Shown here: piece after piece, positions 9,612 to 17,560 of the stretch
Numbering within the stretch: position 1 is the stretch's first letter
Layout of the letters: the number at the start of each line of letters is the position of its first letter
Source: Kordiimonas marina
Lineage (GTDB): Bacteria > Pseudomonadota > Alphaproteobacteria > Sphingomonadales > Kordiimonadaceae
Length of the DNA stretch: 64,000 nt
Assembly (NCBI RefSeq): GCF_023006325.1
Contig: NZ_JAINDF010000003.1
Span: forward strand, 496,001-560,000
Reading direction: 5' to 3'
The notes under the pieces: generated by a model
Seen by the model: only the letters and a program-made list of their open reading frames with translations
Databases searched by the model: none
Told to the model about the DNA's origin: nothing
Position numbers and translations under genes: made by a program

Positions 9612-9943
9612 CAAACGATGCCCAGGTCGTCAGGGTGCTCTCAGCGCTCGCGCAAACAACTCGCTTAGGGGTCTTCCGGCTTTTGATGCAGGAAGGGGAA
9701 GATGGGCTCGCGGCAGGCATCATTGCCGACCGCCTTGGCGTACCGCAAAACACGCTATCATCGCACCTCTCTATCCTGTCGAACGCAGGGTTGATTGCCG
9801 CAAGGCGCGAAGGCCGCAGCCTCATCTATTCAGTGAATATCGCGACCACGCGGGAATTTCTGGATTATCTGGTCAGTGATTGCTGCCATGGCCATCCTGA
9901 AATCTGCGGCATGGTCGGCAATGAAAAGGCCGTTTGCGGATAG
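9608..9943 (+). CDS. arsR: Arsenic-responsive ArsR/SmtB repressor
   Basis: A 111-residue winged-helix repressor. The recognition helix region is VPQNTLSSHLSILSNAGL. The likely As(III) site is C-terminal: Cys92 and Cys93 with Cys100 (DCCHGHPEIC), with another cysteine at 110. This resembles the ArsR subgroup that binds arsenite by adjacent C-terminal cysteines rather than the CVC site in the DNA-binding helix. Binding of arsenite releases the repressor from the operator. The gene overlaps arsJ by four bases and probably controls its own operon through the palindrome at 7267-7290. It ends 11 bases from the convergent rel gene with no obvious terminator. Confidence 0.9.
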   Translation: MTNDAQVVRVLSALAQTTRLGVFRLLMQEGEDGLAAGIIADRLGVPQNTLSSHLSILSNAGLIAARREGRSLIYSVNIATTREFLDYLVSDCCHGHPEICGMVGNEKAVCG

Positions 9944-9954
9944 TTAGCCCCCAA

Positions 9955-12093
9955 TTAGCCCAGCACCCGGTCGACCCGGCTGATGACCCGGCTCACCCGC
10001 AAACTGCGGCTAATATCATTGAGGTGCTTCACGTCCCTGACTTCGACATCGACGATCATGATATAGAATTCAGGGTCCCGTTCCGGGATCACCAGGTTGG
10101 AGATGTTTCCGCCACCCTTCGCCACGATGGCCGCGATGGTGGCAAGCGCCCCGCGTTCATTGGTGACCTCCAGCCTCAAGCGGCCCGCATAGAAAGCATC
10201 ATCGTCCTCATCGTCCTGCCATTTGAGGTCGATCCACAATTCCGGTCGGTCATCGAAAGCATCAAGCTTGCCGCAGTCGATGGTATGGATTTCAACACCC
10301 TTGCCCGGAATGCGCATCCCGACAATCCTGTCGCCGCGCACCGGATGGCAGCAATCGGCGAAATGAACTGCCGATTCCTTGTTGATGCCCTTGATCGGCA
10401 GGGCGGCATCTTTCATGGCCTCCCATTCATGGTGCACGGTCGGCAGGCCTTCGGCGCGGGCATCTTCCCGGAAGCCGGGGAAAGAGGCCCGGAGGATTTC
10501 ATCTTCCGTCAGCGTGCCCTGCCCCACGAGAGCATAAAGCATGTCGGCATCTTCCAGGTTCAGGACCCGGGCGGCTTCTTCGATCACGCGGGGGGAGAAG
10601 TCGAGCCCGTTCCGGCGGCAGGCTTTCTCGATAAGCGTATGGCCAAGATGGCTATATTCCGAAATCTGCTGCTGGCGGACATGACGGCGGATCGCTGACC
10701 GGGCCTTGCCTGTCACAACAAAGCTTTCCCAACGCGGCGACGGCGCCTGGCCCTTGCTCGTCAGGATCTGGACCTGGTCACCATTCTCAAGCTGGTGGCG
10801 GAGCGGTACCATACGGCCGTTGACCTTGGCGCCAACACAGTGGTCGCCCACCTCCGTGTGTACGGCATAGGCAAAGTCAACCGTGGAAGACCCACGCGGC
10901 AGGGAAACCAGCTCCCCTTTCGGGGTGAAACAGAAGACCTTATCCTGGAACATGGCGAGCTTTGTGTGCTCCAGGAACTCTTCCGGGTCGGTGGTATGAT
11001 CCAGAATTTCCAGAAGTTCCCGCACCCACAGATACTGCGACCCGTCCACCTTTTCAGCCGCCTGCTTATATTGCCAGTGCGCGGCCACACCCATTTCGGC
11101 TTCTTCATGCATCCGGTGGGTCCGGACCTGAATTTCCAGCCGGTGGTTCAAGGGGCCGATCACAGTCGTATGGATGGAGCGGTAGAAGTTCCGCTTGGGC
11201 GTGGAGATATAGTCTTTGAAGCGGCCCGGCACCATTGGGTACTTCTGGTGCACGATCCCGAGCACGCGGTAGCAGGTAGCGACATCGTCCACCATGATGC
11301 GGAACGCCATGACGTCGGAAAGCTGCTCGAAAGTGATATTCTGGCGTTCCATTTTCCGCCAGATCGAATACGGACGCTTGATCCGGCCGCTCACCTTGCA
11401 GGTGATGCCGGTTTCCGCCATCAGCGCCTGCAGCGCCGTCACCATATCCTGTTCCAGGTTCGGACTTTGCTCGATCAGATAATGCAGCCGGGCGGAAATT
11501 GACTCCATCGCTTCCGGGTCCAGATGCTGGAACGCCAGATGCTCCAGCTCATCCTTCAGTTCGTGCATCCCGATGCGTTCGGCAAGCGGCGCATAAATTT
11601 CGAGGGTTTCAAGGGCGATACGCCGGCGCTTCGCTTCCTTCTGGATGTAATTGAGCGTGCGCATATTATGCAGGCGGTCGGCAAGCTTCACCAGAAGCAC
11701 GCGGATGTCGTTCGACATGGCCAGCACGAATTTCCGGAAGTTCTCCGCCTGGCGTTCGCTTTCGGTCTGCAGCTCAATCTTGGAAAGCTTGGTTACGCCA
11801 TCGACCAGCTCCGCCACCTTGGGGCCAAACAATTCCTCGATTTCCGGAATGGTGGCGACCGTGTCCTCAACCACATCATGCAGGAGCGCCGTGGCAATCG
11901 TGTTGCCGTCCAGCTTCAACGCCGTCAGGATGCCGGCCACTTCCAAGGGGTGGGAGAAATATGGGTCACCGGAGGCACGCGTCTGGGTGCCATGGGCTTT
12001 CATGGCAAAAACATAGGCCCGGTTCAAAAGCGCCTCATCGACATTCTTGTCGTAGGCCTTGACCATTTCCACAAGTTCAAACTGACGGATCAC
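9955..12093 (-). CDS. rel: Bifunctional (p)ppGpp synthetase/hydrolase, Rel/SpoT family
   Basis: A 712-residue RSH protein, the single long stringent-response enzyme typical of alphaproteobacteria. The N-terminal HD hydrolase domain is intact (FSHPLEVAGILT, LLHDVVEDT, KLADRLHNMRTL). The synthetase domain follows with FYRSIHTTVIGP and the RTHRMHEEAEMGVAAHWQYK region. TGS (about residue 390: CFTPKGELVSLPRGST), a zinc-finger/helical region ending with HFADCCHPVRGDRIVG, and an ACT domain complete the C-terminus. It makes and degrades (p)ppGpp. It lies downstream of rpoZ but behind a terminator, so it may have its own promoter. Confidence 0.95.
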   Translation of the reverse strand: MIRQFELVEMVKAYDKNVDEALLNRAYVFAMKAHGTQTRASGDPYFSHPLEVAGILTALKLDGNTIATALLHDVVEDTVATIPEIEELFGPKVAELVDGVTKLSKIELQTESERQAENFRKFVLAMSNDIRVLLVKLADRLHNMRTLNYIQKEAKRRRIALETLEIYAPLAERIGMHELKDELEHLAFQHLDPEAMESISARLHYLIEQSPNLEQDMVTALQALMAETGITCKVSGRIKRPYSIWRKMERQNITFEQLSDVMAFRIMVDDVATCYRVLGIVHQKYPMVPGRFKDYISTPKRNFYRSIHTTVIGPLNHRLEIQVRTHRMHEEAEMGVAAHWQYKQAAEKVDGSQYLWVRELLEILDHTTDPEEFLEHTKLAMFQDKVFCFTPKGELVSLPRGSSTVDFAYAVHTEVGDHCVGAKVNGRMVPLRHQLENGDQVQILTSKGQAPSPRWESFVVTGKARSAIRRHVRQQQISEYSHLGHTLIEKACRRNGLDFSPRVIEEAARVLNLEDADMLYALVGQGTLTEDEILRASFPGFREDARAEGLPTVHHEWEAMKDAALPIKGINKESAVHFADCCHPVRGDRIVGMRIPGKGVEIHTIDCGKLDAFDDRPELWIDLKWQDDEDDDAFYAGRLRLEVTNERGALATIAAIVAKGGGNISNLVIPERDPEFYIMIVDVEVRDVKHLNDISRSLRVSRVISRVDRVLG

Positions 12094-12205
12094 CGGGCAT
12101 CCTCACCAAACCGAAACAAATATATCCATTCGTTCAGAAATAAAGATTCTGAAGGAATTATCCAGACCCATCTTCCGGCATTGCTGGAGAAAATAGAAGA
12201 AGAAC

Positions 12206-12233
12206 AAAAAAACCCGGCCAAAGACCGGGTTTT
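12206..12233 (-). terminator. Rho-independent terminator after rpoZ
   Basis: A perfect 9-bp stem (12209-12217 with 12225-12233, core ACCCGG) and 7-base loop. On the minus strand a run of eight T follows. It lies 29 bases past the rpoZ stop and before rel, so some transcripts should stop here. Confidence 0.88.
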
Positions 12234-12261
12234 CAACGAGCGCGCAGATGGCGCCGTATAA

Positions 12262-12585
12262 TTAAGCTTCTTCAGGCTTTGCCGCAGCTTCACCCTTGGT
12301 TTCGCTATCCATACCAGCCATCAGGATCGACAGATCCACTTCTTCCGGCTCGTCGGATTCGACAACCAACCGCATACTCTGGATGACAGCTTCGGTCATA
12401 GCAGCGGCATCGATGGTTTCGTCAGCAATTTCACGCAGGGCAACGACGGCGTTCTTGTCATTGTCGCGATCGACGGTCAGCGGCGCACCACTGGAAATCT
12501 GACGCGCACGTTGCGCTGCAGACAGCACCAGATCAAACCGGTTCGGAACCTTGTCTACGCAATCCTCTACGGTGACGCGAGCCAT
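12262..12585 (-). CDS. rpoZ: RNA polymerase omega subunit
   Basis: Omega helps fold and assemble the beta' subunit and, in proteobacteria, forms part of a ppGpp-binding site on RNA polymerase. The 107-residue protein opens with [21 protein letters not shown] and contains RARQISSG and [11 protein letters not shown], the conserved omega segments. The C-terminal 30 residues are acidic and alanine-rich, as in many alphaproteobacterial omegas. The rpoZ-rel neighbourhood is conserved and pairs a ppGpp target with its synthetase. Confidence 0.95.
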   Translation of the reverse strand: MARVTVEDCVDKVPNRFDLVLSAAQRARQISSGAPLTVDRDNDKNAVVALREIADETIDAAAMTEAVIQSMRLVVESDEPEEVDLSILMAGMDSETKGEAAAKPEEA

Positions 12586-12650
12586 GCAATATCTCCAAAA
12601 CTTGATAGGGTTTGCCCTCTTTCAGCAAACCACGTAGGTCGAGCGCCCGC

Positions 12651-13247
12651 TTATACAGCCCCTCTTCCCGGCTGTAAAGTCGAGAATCGGCCAAAATCAA
12701 CAGCCATACGCTCAATACCGGCGCGGTCGGAAGCAGGCAACTTCGTCAGCATTTCCCTAACCGTCGTCCCTAACACCGGGTGTCGCCACTCCGGCGCAAT
12801 ATCATTAAGCGGCATCAGGACAAACCCCCGCAGGTGCAGACGGGGATGCGGCACGACAGCCTGGTCCAGGATATAGGCAGGGTCAGGGTTGCAGGTGACG
12901 TCACGCCAGGCCTGTTCGTCCGGCAGGACCCTGTCGCCATAGGCCAATACGTCGATATCCAAGGTTCTGGCGCTCCACCGCTCCCCCTTTTGCCGCCCCA
13001 GGGCGACCTCGGTCTCCTGGCACACGTCCAGCAAGGCTTGTGGGGCTAGATGTGTCCGCACCCGCAGCGCGCAATTGATAAAGTCAGGCTGGTCCGATAC
13101 CGGGACCGGGGATGTCCGATAAAGGCACGAAACCGCCTCGACCTCCACCCCCGCCTTCAGCAAACATTCAAGGGCTGCAACCTGGGTATCGAGCGGTGTT
13201 CCGACCGCTGATGGAAGGTTCCCACCCATCGCAAGTAAAACTGGCAT
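12651..13247 (-). CDS. folK: 2-amino-4-hydroxy-6-hydroxymethyldihydropteridine pyrophosphokinase
   Basis: FolK transfers pyrophosphate from ATP to 6-hydroxymethyl-7,8-dihydropterin in folate synthesis. Recognisable segments are LLAMGGNLP, YRTSPVPVSDQPDFINCAL, RWSARTLDIDVLAYGD and PHPRLHLRGFVLMPLNDIAP, containing the pterin and magnesium ligands. I favour ATG 13247, since families begin at about MPVLLAMGGNLP; an in-frame ATG at 13295 would add 16 polar residues and neither start has a strong ribosome site. No folP or folB is next to it. Confidence 0.93.
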   Translation of the reverse strand: MPVLLAMGGNLPSAVGTPLDTQVAALECLLKAGVEVEAVSCLYRTSPVPVSDQPDFINCALRVRTHLAPQALLDVCQETEVALGRQKGERWSARTLDIDVLAYGDRVLPDEQAWRDVTCNPDPAYILDQAVVPHPRLHLRGFVLMPLNDIAPEWRHPVLGTTVREMLTKLPASDRAGIERMAVDFGRFSTLQPGRGAV

Positions 13248-13306
13248 GTTTTCGCGGACCTGTATATTGTCACAATCTGTTGAAGAACTGGACATTGACT
13301 TAATTA

Positions 13307-13322
13307 TTAACCAAACTTTAAC
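13307..13322 (+). promoter_or_regulatory. CtrA-type box (TTAA-N7-TTAAC)
   Basis: TTAA at 13307-13310, seven bases, then TTAAC at 13318-13322: an exact match to the full CtrA binding consensus of alphaproteobacteria. It lies in the divergent space between folK and the NYN gene, 85 bases before the NYN ATG. DivK and PleD, which act in the CtrA network in Caulobacter, are encoded in this window at 53.3-55.1 kb. Regulation by CtrA is inferred. Confidence 0.55.
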
Positions 13323-13406
13323 GACATGGGGTCAACACTCTAGCACCCAACAGCTCCCAGCTGTCAGCCGGTATTTTTTAATTAGTTTAGCGATTGGATT
13401 TATAAA

Positions 13407-14009
13407 ATGATTTTCTATCCAGAGGAACGCCTTGCGCTCTTCATAGATGGCGCAAACCTGTACGCCACCGCCCGCGCACTCGACATGGAAATTGACTACA
13501 AGAGCCTGCGCTCGCATTTCTCGCAGCAAGGCCGCCTTATCCGGGCTTTCTATTACACTGCCATCTTGGAAGATCAGGAGTATTCACCGCTCCGCCCGCT
13601 CATTGATTGGCTTGATTATAACGGCTTCACGCTCGTCACCAAACCGGTGAAGGAATTCACCGACGAACATGGCCGCCGCAAAATCAAAGGCAACATGGAT
13701 ATTGAGATCGCCGTTGATATGCTGAATATCTCGGACAATCTCGACCACGTGGTCCTCTTTTCCGGTGATGGCGACTTCCGCCGCCTCCTGGAAGCGATCC
13801 AGCGCCGCGGCGTCCGCGTGACGGTCGTCAGCTCCAACTCGACCCAACCGTCGATGATTGCCGATGAACTGCGCCGCCAGGCTGATCAGTTCATCGACCT
13901 TGAAGACCTGCGTGAGATCGTTGGACGCAAAGGCAGCAGCCGCAAGCCCGCAGCGCACCCCCCGTTTGACGAGGCCTATGCCGACCACCTTGAGCCGGAA
14001 ACAGCCTAA
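13407..14009 (+). CDS. NYN domain (LabA/DUF88-like) putative ribonuclease
   Basis: A 200-residue PIN-like NYN-domain protein. Acidic metal-site residues are visible in LFIDGANLYATAR (residues 11-23), NMDIEIAVDML and VLFSGDGDFRRLLE. These correspond to the conserved Asp cluster of NYN nucleases and LabA-like proteins. The last 30 residues look disordered. LabA proteins have roles in circadian output in cyanobacteria, but in proteobacteria the RNA target is unknown. It stands alone, with its own terminator and a CtrA-type box upstream, so it may be cell-cycle controlled. Confidence 0.85.
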   Translation: MIFYPEERLALFIDGANLYATARALDMEIDYKSLRSHFSQQGRLIRAFYYTAILEDQEYSPLRPLIDWLDYNGFTLVTKPVKEFTDEHGRRKIKGNMDIEIAVDMLNISDNLDHVVLFSGDGDFRRLLEAIQRRGVRVTVVSSNSTQPSMIADELRRQADQFIDLEDLREIVGRKGSSRKPAAHPPFDEAYADHLEPETA

Positions 14010-14035
14010 GCAAATGAGGCTCTTGACCAAATGCC

Positions 14036-14065
14036 AAAAAGGCGGCCACCCTTGCCGCCTTTTTT
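14036..14065 (+). terminator. Rho-independent terminator after the NYN gene
   Basis: An 11-bp stem (14036-14046 with 14054-14064, core GGCGGC) with a 7-base loop and a run of six T. It starts 27 bases past the NYN stop. Confidence 0.88.
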
Positions 14066-14093
14066 GATGCCTGAAAGATTATAGAGGATTCCC

Positions 14094-14744
14094 ATGCCCC
14101 AGACCGCCACACCAGCCGAGCCCGCCGCGGATTGCAGCCTCTGCCCACGTCTTGTCGAGTTCCGGGAAGCGAACCAAAAAGCCTATCCGGCTTTTTTCAA
14201 TGGCGCGGTTCCAAGCTTCGGCAAGGAAGATGCCGAGCTTTTGGTGGTTGGGCTTGCCCCGGGCCTGAAAGGGGCCAACCAGACGGGTCGCCCCTTCACC
14301 GGCGACTATGCGGGTGACCTTCTCTATAAATGCCTCAAGCAGATGGGGTGGGCAAAGGGCACCTACGACCGCAGGCCCGATGATGGGTTTGAACTTGTCA
14401 ACACCATGGTGACCAACGCGGTGCGCTGCGTGCCGCCGCAGAACAAGCCTGTTGGTAGTGAAATTAACAACTGCCGCCCGTTCCTTCAGGCACGCCTCGC
14501 CGCCCTACCGAATCTGAAAGTCCTGCTCGCGCTTGGCAAGATCGCGCATGACACCACGATCCGCACCTTTGGGCTCAGGCTTGCCAGCTACCCGTTTGGC
14601 CATGAAGCGGTTCATCCCCTGCCTAACGGCTATATCCTCGTCGATAGCTACCATTGCTCCCGCTATAACGTGAACACGAACCGGCTGACGGAAGAGATGT
14701 TCATGAGTGCCTTGAAGGCCTGCCAGAAAGCCATGCAGGCATAA
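14094..14744 (+). CDS. Family 5 uracil-DNA glycosylase (UdgB type)
   Basis: A 216-residue base-excision repair enzyme that removes uracil and related deaminated bases from DNA. Motif A is GLAPGLKGANQTGRPFTGD (residues 53-71), which marks family 5 rather than family 4. Four cysteines, Cys14, Cys17, Cys112 and Cys127, are placed as the [4Fe-4S] ligands of this group. Motif B, usually HPS, reads YHCSRYNVNTNRLT, with Cys replacing Pro. It is monocistronic, between two terminators. Confidence 0.88.
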   Translation: MPQTATPAEPAADCSLCPRLVEFREANQKAYPAFFNGAVPSFGKEDAELLVVGLAPGLKGANQTGRPFTGDYAGDLLYKCLKQMGWAKGTYDRRPDDGFELVNTMVTNAVRCVPPQNKPVGSEINNCRPFLQARLAALPNLKVLLALGKIAHDTTIRTFGLRLASYPFGHEAVHPLPNGYILVDSYHCSRYNVNTNRLTEEMFMSALKACQKAMQA

Positions 14745-14764
14745 AAATCCCCTAGATATGCGAA

Positions 14765-14787
14765 CGGCAGCCCACAAGGGGCTGCCG
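14765..14787. terminator. Strong hairpin after udgB, possible terminator
   Basis: A perfect 9-bp GC-rich stem (14765-14773 with 14779-14787) with a 5-base loop, between the convergent udgB and the small gene at 14822. The following bases are CTTGTT on the plus strand, so the T tract is weak. It could serve both directions. Confidence 0.5.
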
Positions 14788-14821
14788 CTTGTTACTCAAA
14801 ACAACAGGGCTTGGGCTACCC

Positions 14822-15061
14822 TTAGGCAGCCATCAGATCATTCGCGACTTCATTTTGCCGGCTCAGCCAGGCACCGATGACATCAAGCGCATCCCGGGGG
14901 CGGAGATGGGCCGCAGCATCGGGACCAGCACAGAGGGCATAAAGCCCCGCAGCGCGTGTCGCATCGCCAGATTCCACTGCCATGCATAAAGCCCGCATCA
15001 AGCTTGGGCGCATAGCAGTAATGGTGGTCGCGTATGTCGGGGGGAGGACATGATCAGCCAT
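14822..15061 (-). CDS. Hypothetical small protein (79 aa)
   Basis: A 79-residue protein of unknown function. It is alanine-rich and predicted mostly helical, with no signal peptide and two or three cysteines (ALCMAVESGD, LYALCAGPD). The frame uses codons like its neighbours and fills what would otherwise be a 500-base gap. It ends with LSRQNEVANDLMAA. It points away from the cNMP-FHA gene, so the two would share the 15062-15253 space, which holds a CtrA-like site and two palindromes. I do not recognise a family. Confidence 0.55.
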   Translation of the reverse strand: MADHVLPPTYATTITAMRPSLMRALCMAVESGDATRAAGLYALCAGPDAAAHLRPRDALDVIGAWLSRQNEVANDLMAA

Positions 15062-15109
15062 CGTCTTTGCTTTCGCTGTTATTCACGACTCCATTACACT
15101 ATATTTTCC

Positions 15110-15125
15110 TTAATTTTTGCATAAC
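15110..15125 (+). promoter_or_regulatory. CtrA-like box with one mismatch
   Basis: TTAA at 15110-15113, seven bases, then ATAAC at 15121-15125, one base off the CtrA consensus TTAA-N7-TTAAC. It lies in the shared space between the small 14822 gene and the cNMP-FHA gene. The match is weaker than the one at 13307 and may be chance in AT-rich DNA. Confidence 0.3.
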
Positions 15126-15141
15126 GGCACAATATATAGTT

Positions 15142-15159
15142 CAATCAAGCCCTTGATTG
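15142..15159. promoter_or_regulatory. 18-bp palindrome upstream of the cNMP-FHA gene
   Basis: CAATCAAG (15142-15149), two bases, CTTGATTG (15152-15159): a perfect 8-bp inverted repeat, probably an operator. The half-site ATCAAG resembles inverted CRP/FNR half-sites, but the spacing does not match TTGAT-N4-ATCAA. Confidence 0.4.
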
Positions 15160-15188
15160 CGATTTTCACCTTTCCTTCACTCTTGAAC

Positions 15189-15202
15189 GTGTATGGATAC
15201 AC
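15189..15202. promoter_or_regulatory. 14-bp palindrome close to the cNMP-FHA start
   Basis: GTGTAT (15189-15194), GG, ATACAC (15197-15202): a perfect 6-bp inverted repeat 52 bases before the ATG. It is a second, unrelated palindrome in this promoter space; a regulator of the gene could bind it. Confidence 0.35.
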
Positions 15203-15253
15203 TTGTAGCTCTTGAGAAAGAGGCACGACAAAAACACTGTGCGCGAGAGGGAC

Positions 15254-16027
15254 ATGACCGAGACCGAACATACGACAGGTCGCGAGATCATCTATGAACT
15301 GGGTGACACCGTTTATGAACAGGGATCACCGAGCGACGGTATCTATATGATTCTCGATGGCCGGATCGACATCTGGCATGAGAATGAAGACGATGCGCAT
15401 CACATCGCCTCCCTGGGCAGTGGCGAACTGCTTGGCGAAGTCAGCGTGATCGAACGCGCCAACCACAGCGTCAGCGCCAGGGCGTCCTGCCGGACCAAGG
15501 TCCTGTTCATTGACGCCGAAGCTTTCCGCCGCAGTTTTTCCGACCCGCTTGTGCGCCATGTCGTCCACACCTTGGCCGCGCGGCTGAGAAGCAGCTACAG
15601 CGCCAAGCAAACCAGTGACCGCACGGACGGCAAGATACCGCATTTCAAAAGCGACAAGCCAACCATTGAAGGCAGCTCCCGCCTTGTGGCGGACCGGTTG
15701 CTGACCTTTGTGGAGTTGAAGGAATATCCCTTTACGGTCGGCAACATCCACAACACCGAGAAACATGCCGTTATCAGCGCAACTGGCCTCAAGATTCCCC
15801 TGCCCTCCGCTCCCGAACTGGCCGACAACCATTTCGAAATCATCAAGCGTGAAGGGGAATTGTGGGTCCGCGACCTGGGCAGTCAGCACGGCACCATGGT
15901 CAATGGCGAGAAGCTGAGCAAATATACCATGAAAGCCACAAGCAAATTGAAGCCGGGCCAGAATGTCACGATCGCAGGAAGCGCGGAGAGCCCGGTGCGC
16001 TTCATCATTACGGTCCCGTTCGAATAG
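15254..16027 (+). CDS. Cyclic-nucleotide-binding plus FHA domain regulator
   Basis: A 257-residue cytosolic protein. Residues 8-105 form a cNMP-binding beta roll (YEQGSPSDGIYMILDGRIDI, GELLGEVSVIERANHS). The phosphate-cassette arginine, normally in PRSA/PRTA, is replaced (RANHSVSA), so cAMP binding is doubtful. A linker leads to a C-terminal FHA domain at about 165-255 with DLGSQHGTMVNG, a good phosphothreonine-binding loop, although the upstream SxxH is LADNHFEI. There is no DNA-binding HTH, so it is not a CRP-type activator. ATG 15254 is preferred over the in-frame TTG at 15212 because GAGAGG precedes it. It probably links a small-molecule or conformational signal to Thr-phosphorylated partners. 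Confidence 0.82.
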   Translation: MTETEHTTGREIIYELGDTVYEQGSPSDGIYMILDGRIDIWHENEDDAHHIASLGSGELLGEVSVIERANHSVSARASCRTKVLFIDAEAFRRSFSDPLVRHVVHTLAARLRSSYSAKQTSDRTDGKIPHFKSDKPTIEGSSRLVADRLLTFVELKEYPFTVGNIHNTEKHAVISATGLKIPLPSAPELADNHFEIIKREGELWVRDLGSQHGTMVNGEKLSKYTMKATSKLKPGQNVTIAGSAESPVRFIITVPFE

Positions 16028-16038
16028 CAGGAAGGCTG

Positions 16039-16521
16039 TTAGCCGTGGTCCTTCAGGAGGCGGGCTTTCTGGCGGTCCCAATCGCGCTGCTTTTCATCTT
16101 CGCGCTTGTCATGCAGCTTCTTACCCTTGGCAAGGCCGATCAGCACCTTGGCGCGCCCGCGATCATTGAAATATATCTGCAAGGGCACCAGGGTCATGCC
16201 GCCCCGCTGGACAGCGCCGCCCAAACGGTCGATTTCCCGTTTATGCATCAGAAGCTTACGGGGGCGCCGCGGTTCGTGGTTGAACCGGTTACCGTGCGAA
16301 AACTCCGGGATATGGGCGTTAACAAGCCATAACTGGCCGCCCTTCTCCTCGGCATAGCTTTCGCGGATATTGGCTTCACCTGTCCTCAGCGACTTGACCT
16401 CAGTGCCCTGAAGCGCGATGCCTGCCTCGAACGTATCCTCGATATGGAAAAGGTGGCGCGCCTTCCTGTTGTCTGCCGCGATCCGGGATGCCGGCTTTTT
16501 ATCTTTTTTCTTTGCCGCCAT
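16039..16521 (-). CDS. smpB: SsrA-binding protein SmpB
   Basis: SmpB binds tmRNA and places it in the empty A site of stalled ribosomes for trans-translation. The 160-residue protein has [42 protein letters not shown] and the basic tail [19 protein letters not shown] that reads the mRNA channel. It starts 5 bases after dapA, with which it is co-transcribed. The ssrA gene itself is not in the window. Confidence 0.96.
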   Translation of the reverse strand: MAAKKKDKKPASRIAADNRKARHLFHIEDTFEAGIALQGTEVKSLRTGEANIRESYAEEKGGQLWLVNAHIPEFSHGNRFNHEPRRPRKLLMHKREIDRLGGAVQRGGMTLVPLQIYFNDRGRAKVLIGLAKGKKLHDKREDEKQRDWDRQKARLLKDHG

Positions 16522-16526
16522 AAAGC

Positions 16527-17417
16527 TTATCCAAGCTGAGCAGGCTCAAGCCCCGTCTCATAGATGGCCGAGGCGATGATAGCCCGTGCGCTCTTTGACA
16601 CAGGCAAGATCGGCAGGCGGACATGCTCACTGCACACACCGAGCAGCGAACCGGCATATTTCGCCGGGGCCGGGCTCGGCTCCATGAACATGGCGCGGTG
16701 AAGCGGCAACAGTTTATCATGCAGGGCAAGCGCCGTCTGATAGTCGCCCGCGAGGCAAGCTTCCTGGAATTGGCTGCACAGTTTCGGCGCGACGTTCGAG
16801 GTCACGGAAATCGCACCAACCCCACCCATCGACATAAAGCCGAGTGTGGTCGAATCTTCACCGGATAACTGAACGAAATCAGGCCCCATGGCGGCCCGCT
16901 GGTCGGTTACACGGTTCATATCCCCGGTTGCGTCCTTGACGCCGATGATACGCGGCAACTTGAAAAGCTCCGCCATCGTCTCCACCGCCATATCGACAAC
17001 CGACCGGCCCGGGATATTGTAAATGATGATCGGCAGGTCGCAGGCATCGTGGATCGCCTTGAAATGGGCAATCAGGCCTGCCTGGCTCGGCTTGTTGTAA
17101 TAAGGCGTCACAACAAGGGCGGCTGCGGCACCAACCTTTTCGGCGTGCTGGGCAAGCTCAACAGCTTCCAGGGTATTGTTGGAGCCGGCCCCGGCGATGA
17201 CGGGCACACGCCCGCCTGCCGCCTCTACACACAGCTCCACCACCTGGCGGTGCTCTTCATGGCTAAGGGTTGGCGATTCACCGGTGGTGCCAACAGGCAC
17301 CAGGCCATGCGTGCCTTCCTTGATTTGCCAGTCGACAAACTTCTGGAAGCCGTCAGCATCGACCTGACCGTCTTCAGTGAAAGGCGTGATGAGCGCGGTA
17401 ATGGAGCCTTTGAACAT
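16527..17417 (-). CDS. dapA: 4-hydroxy-tetrahydrodipicolinate synthase
   Basis: DapA condenses pyruvate with aspartate semialdehyde in the lysine and meso-diaminopimelate pathway. The 296-residue TIM barrel has [37 protein letters not shown] with the catalytic tyrosine, and [13 protein letters not shown] with the Schiff-base lysine. ATG 17417 (MFKGSI) is preferred to the TTG three codons upstream, because GAGG lies about 10 bases before it. It leads the dapA-smpB operon. Confidence 0.96.
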   Translation of the reverse strand: MFKGSITALITPFTEDGQVDADGFQKFVDWQIKEGTHGLVPVGTTGESPTLSHEEHRQVVELCVEAAGGRVPVIAGAGSNNTLEAVELAQHAEKVGAAAALVVTPYYNKPSQAGLIAHFKAIHDACDLPIIIYNIPGRSVVDMAVETMAELFKLPRIIGVKDATGDMNRVTDQRAAMGPDFVQLSGEDSTTLGFMSMGGVGAISVTSNVAPKLCSQFQEACLAGDYQTALALHDKLLPLHRAMFMEPSPAPAKYAGSLLGVCSEHVRLPILPVSKSARAIIASAIYETGLEPAQLG

Positions 17418-17560
17418 GGCAAGCAAGCCTCAGATAGCGATAAAGTGTTGGCGCACCCTAGCGTCAGCCCCTTAAAAGGGCAAGCACTGGGTGCGCCTGA
17501 GGCTCCGATATCAGAAAATGTGTCTCTCTTGGGAGGAGTGACTAACGGGAAACCTGGCGG

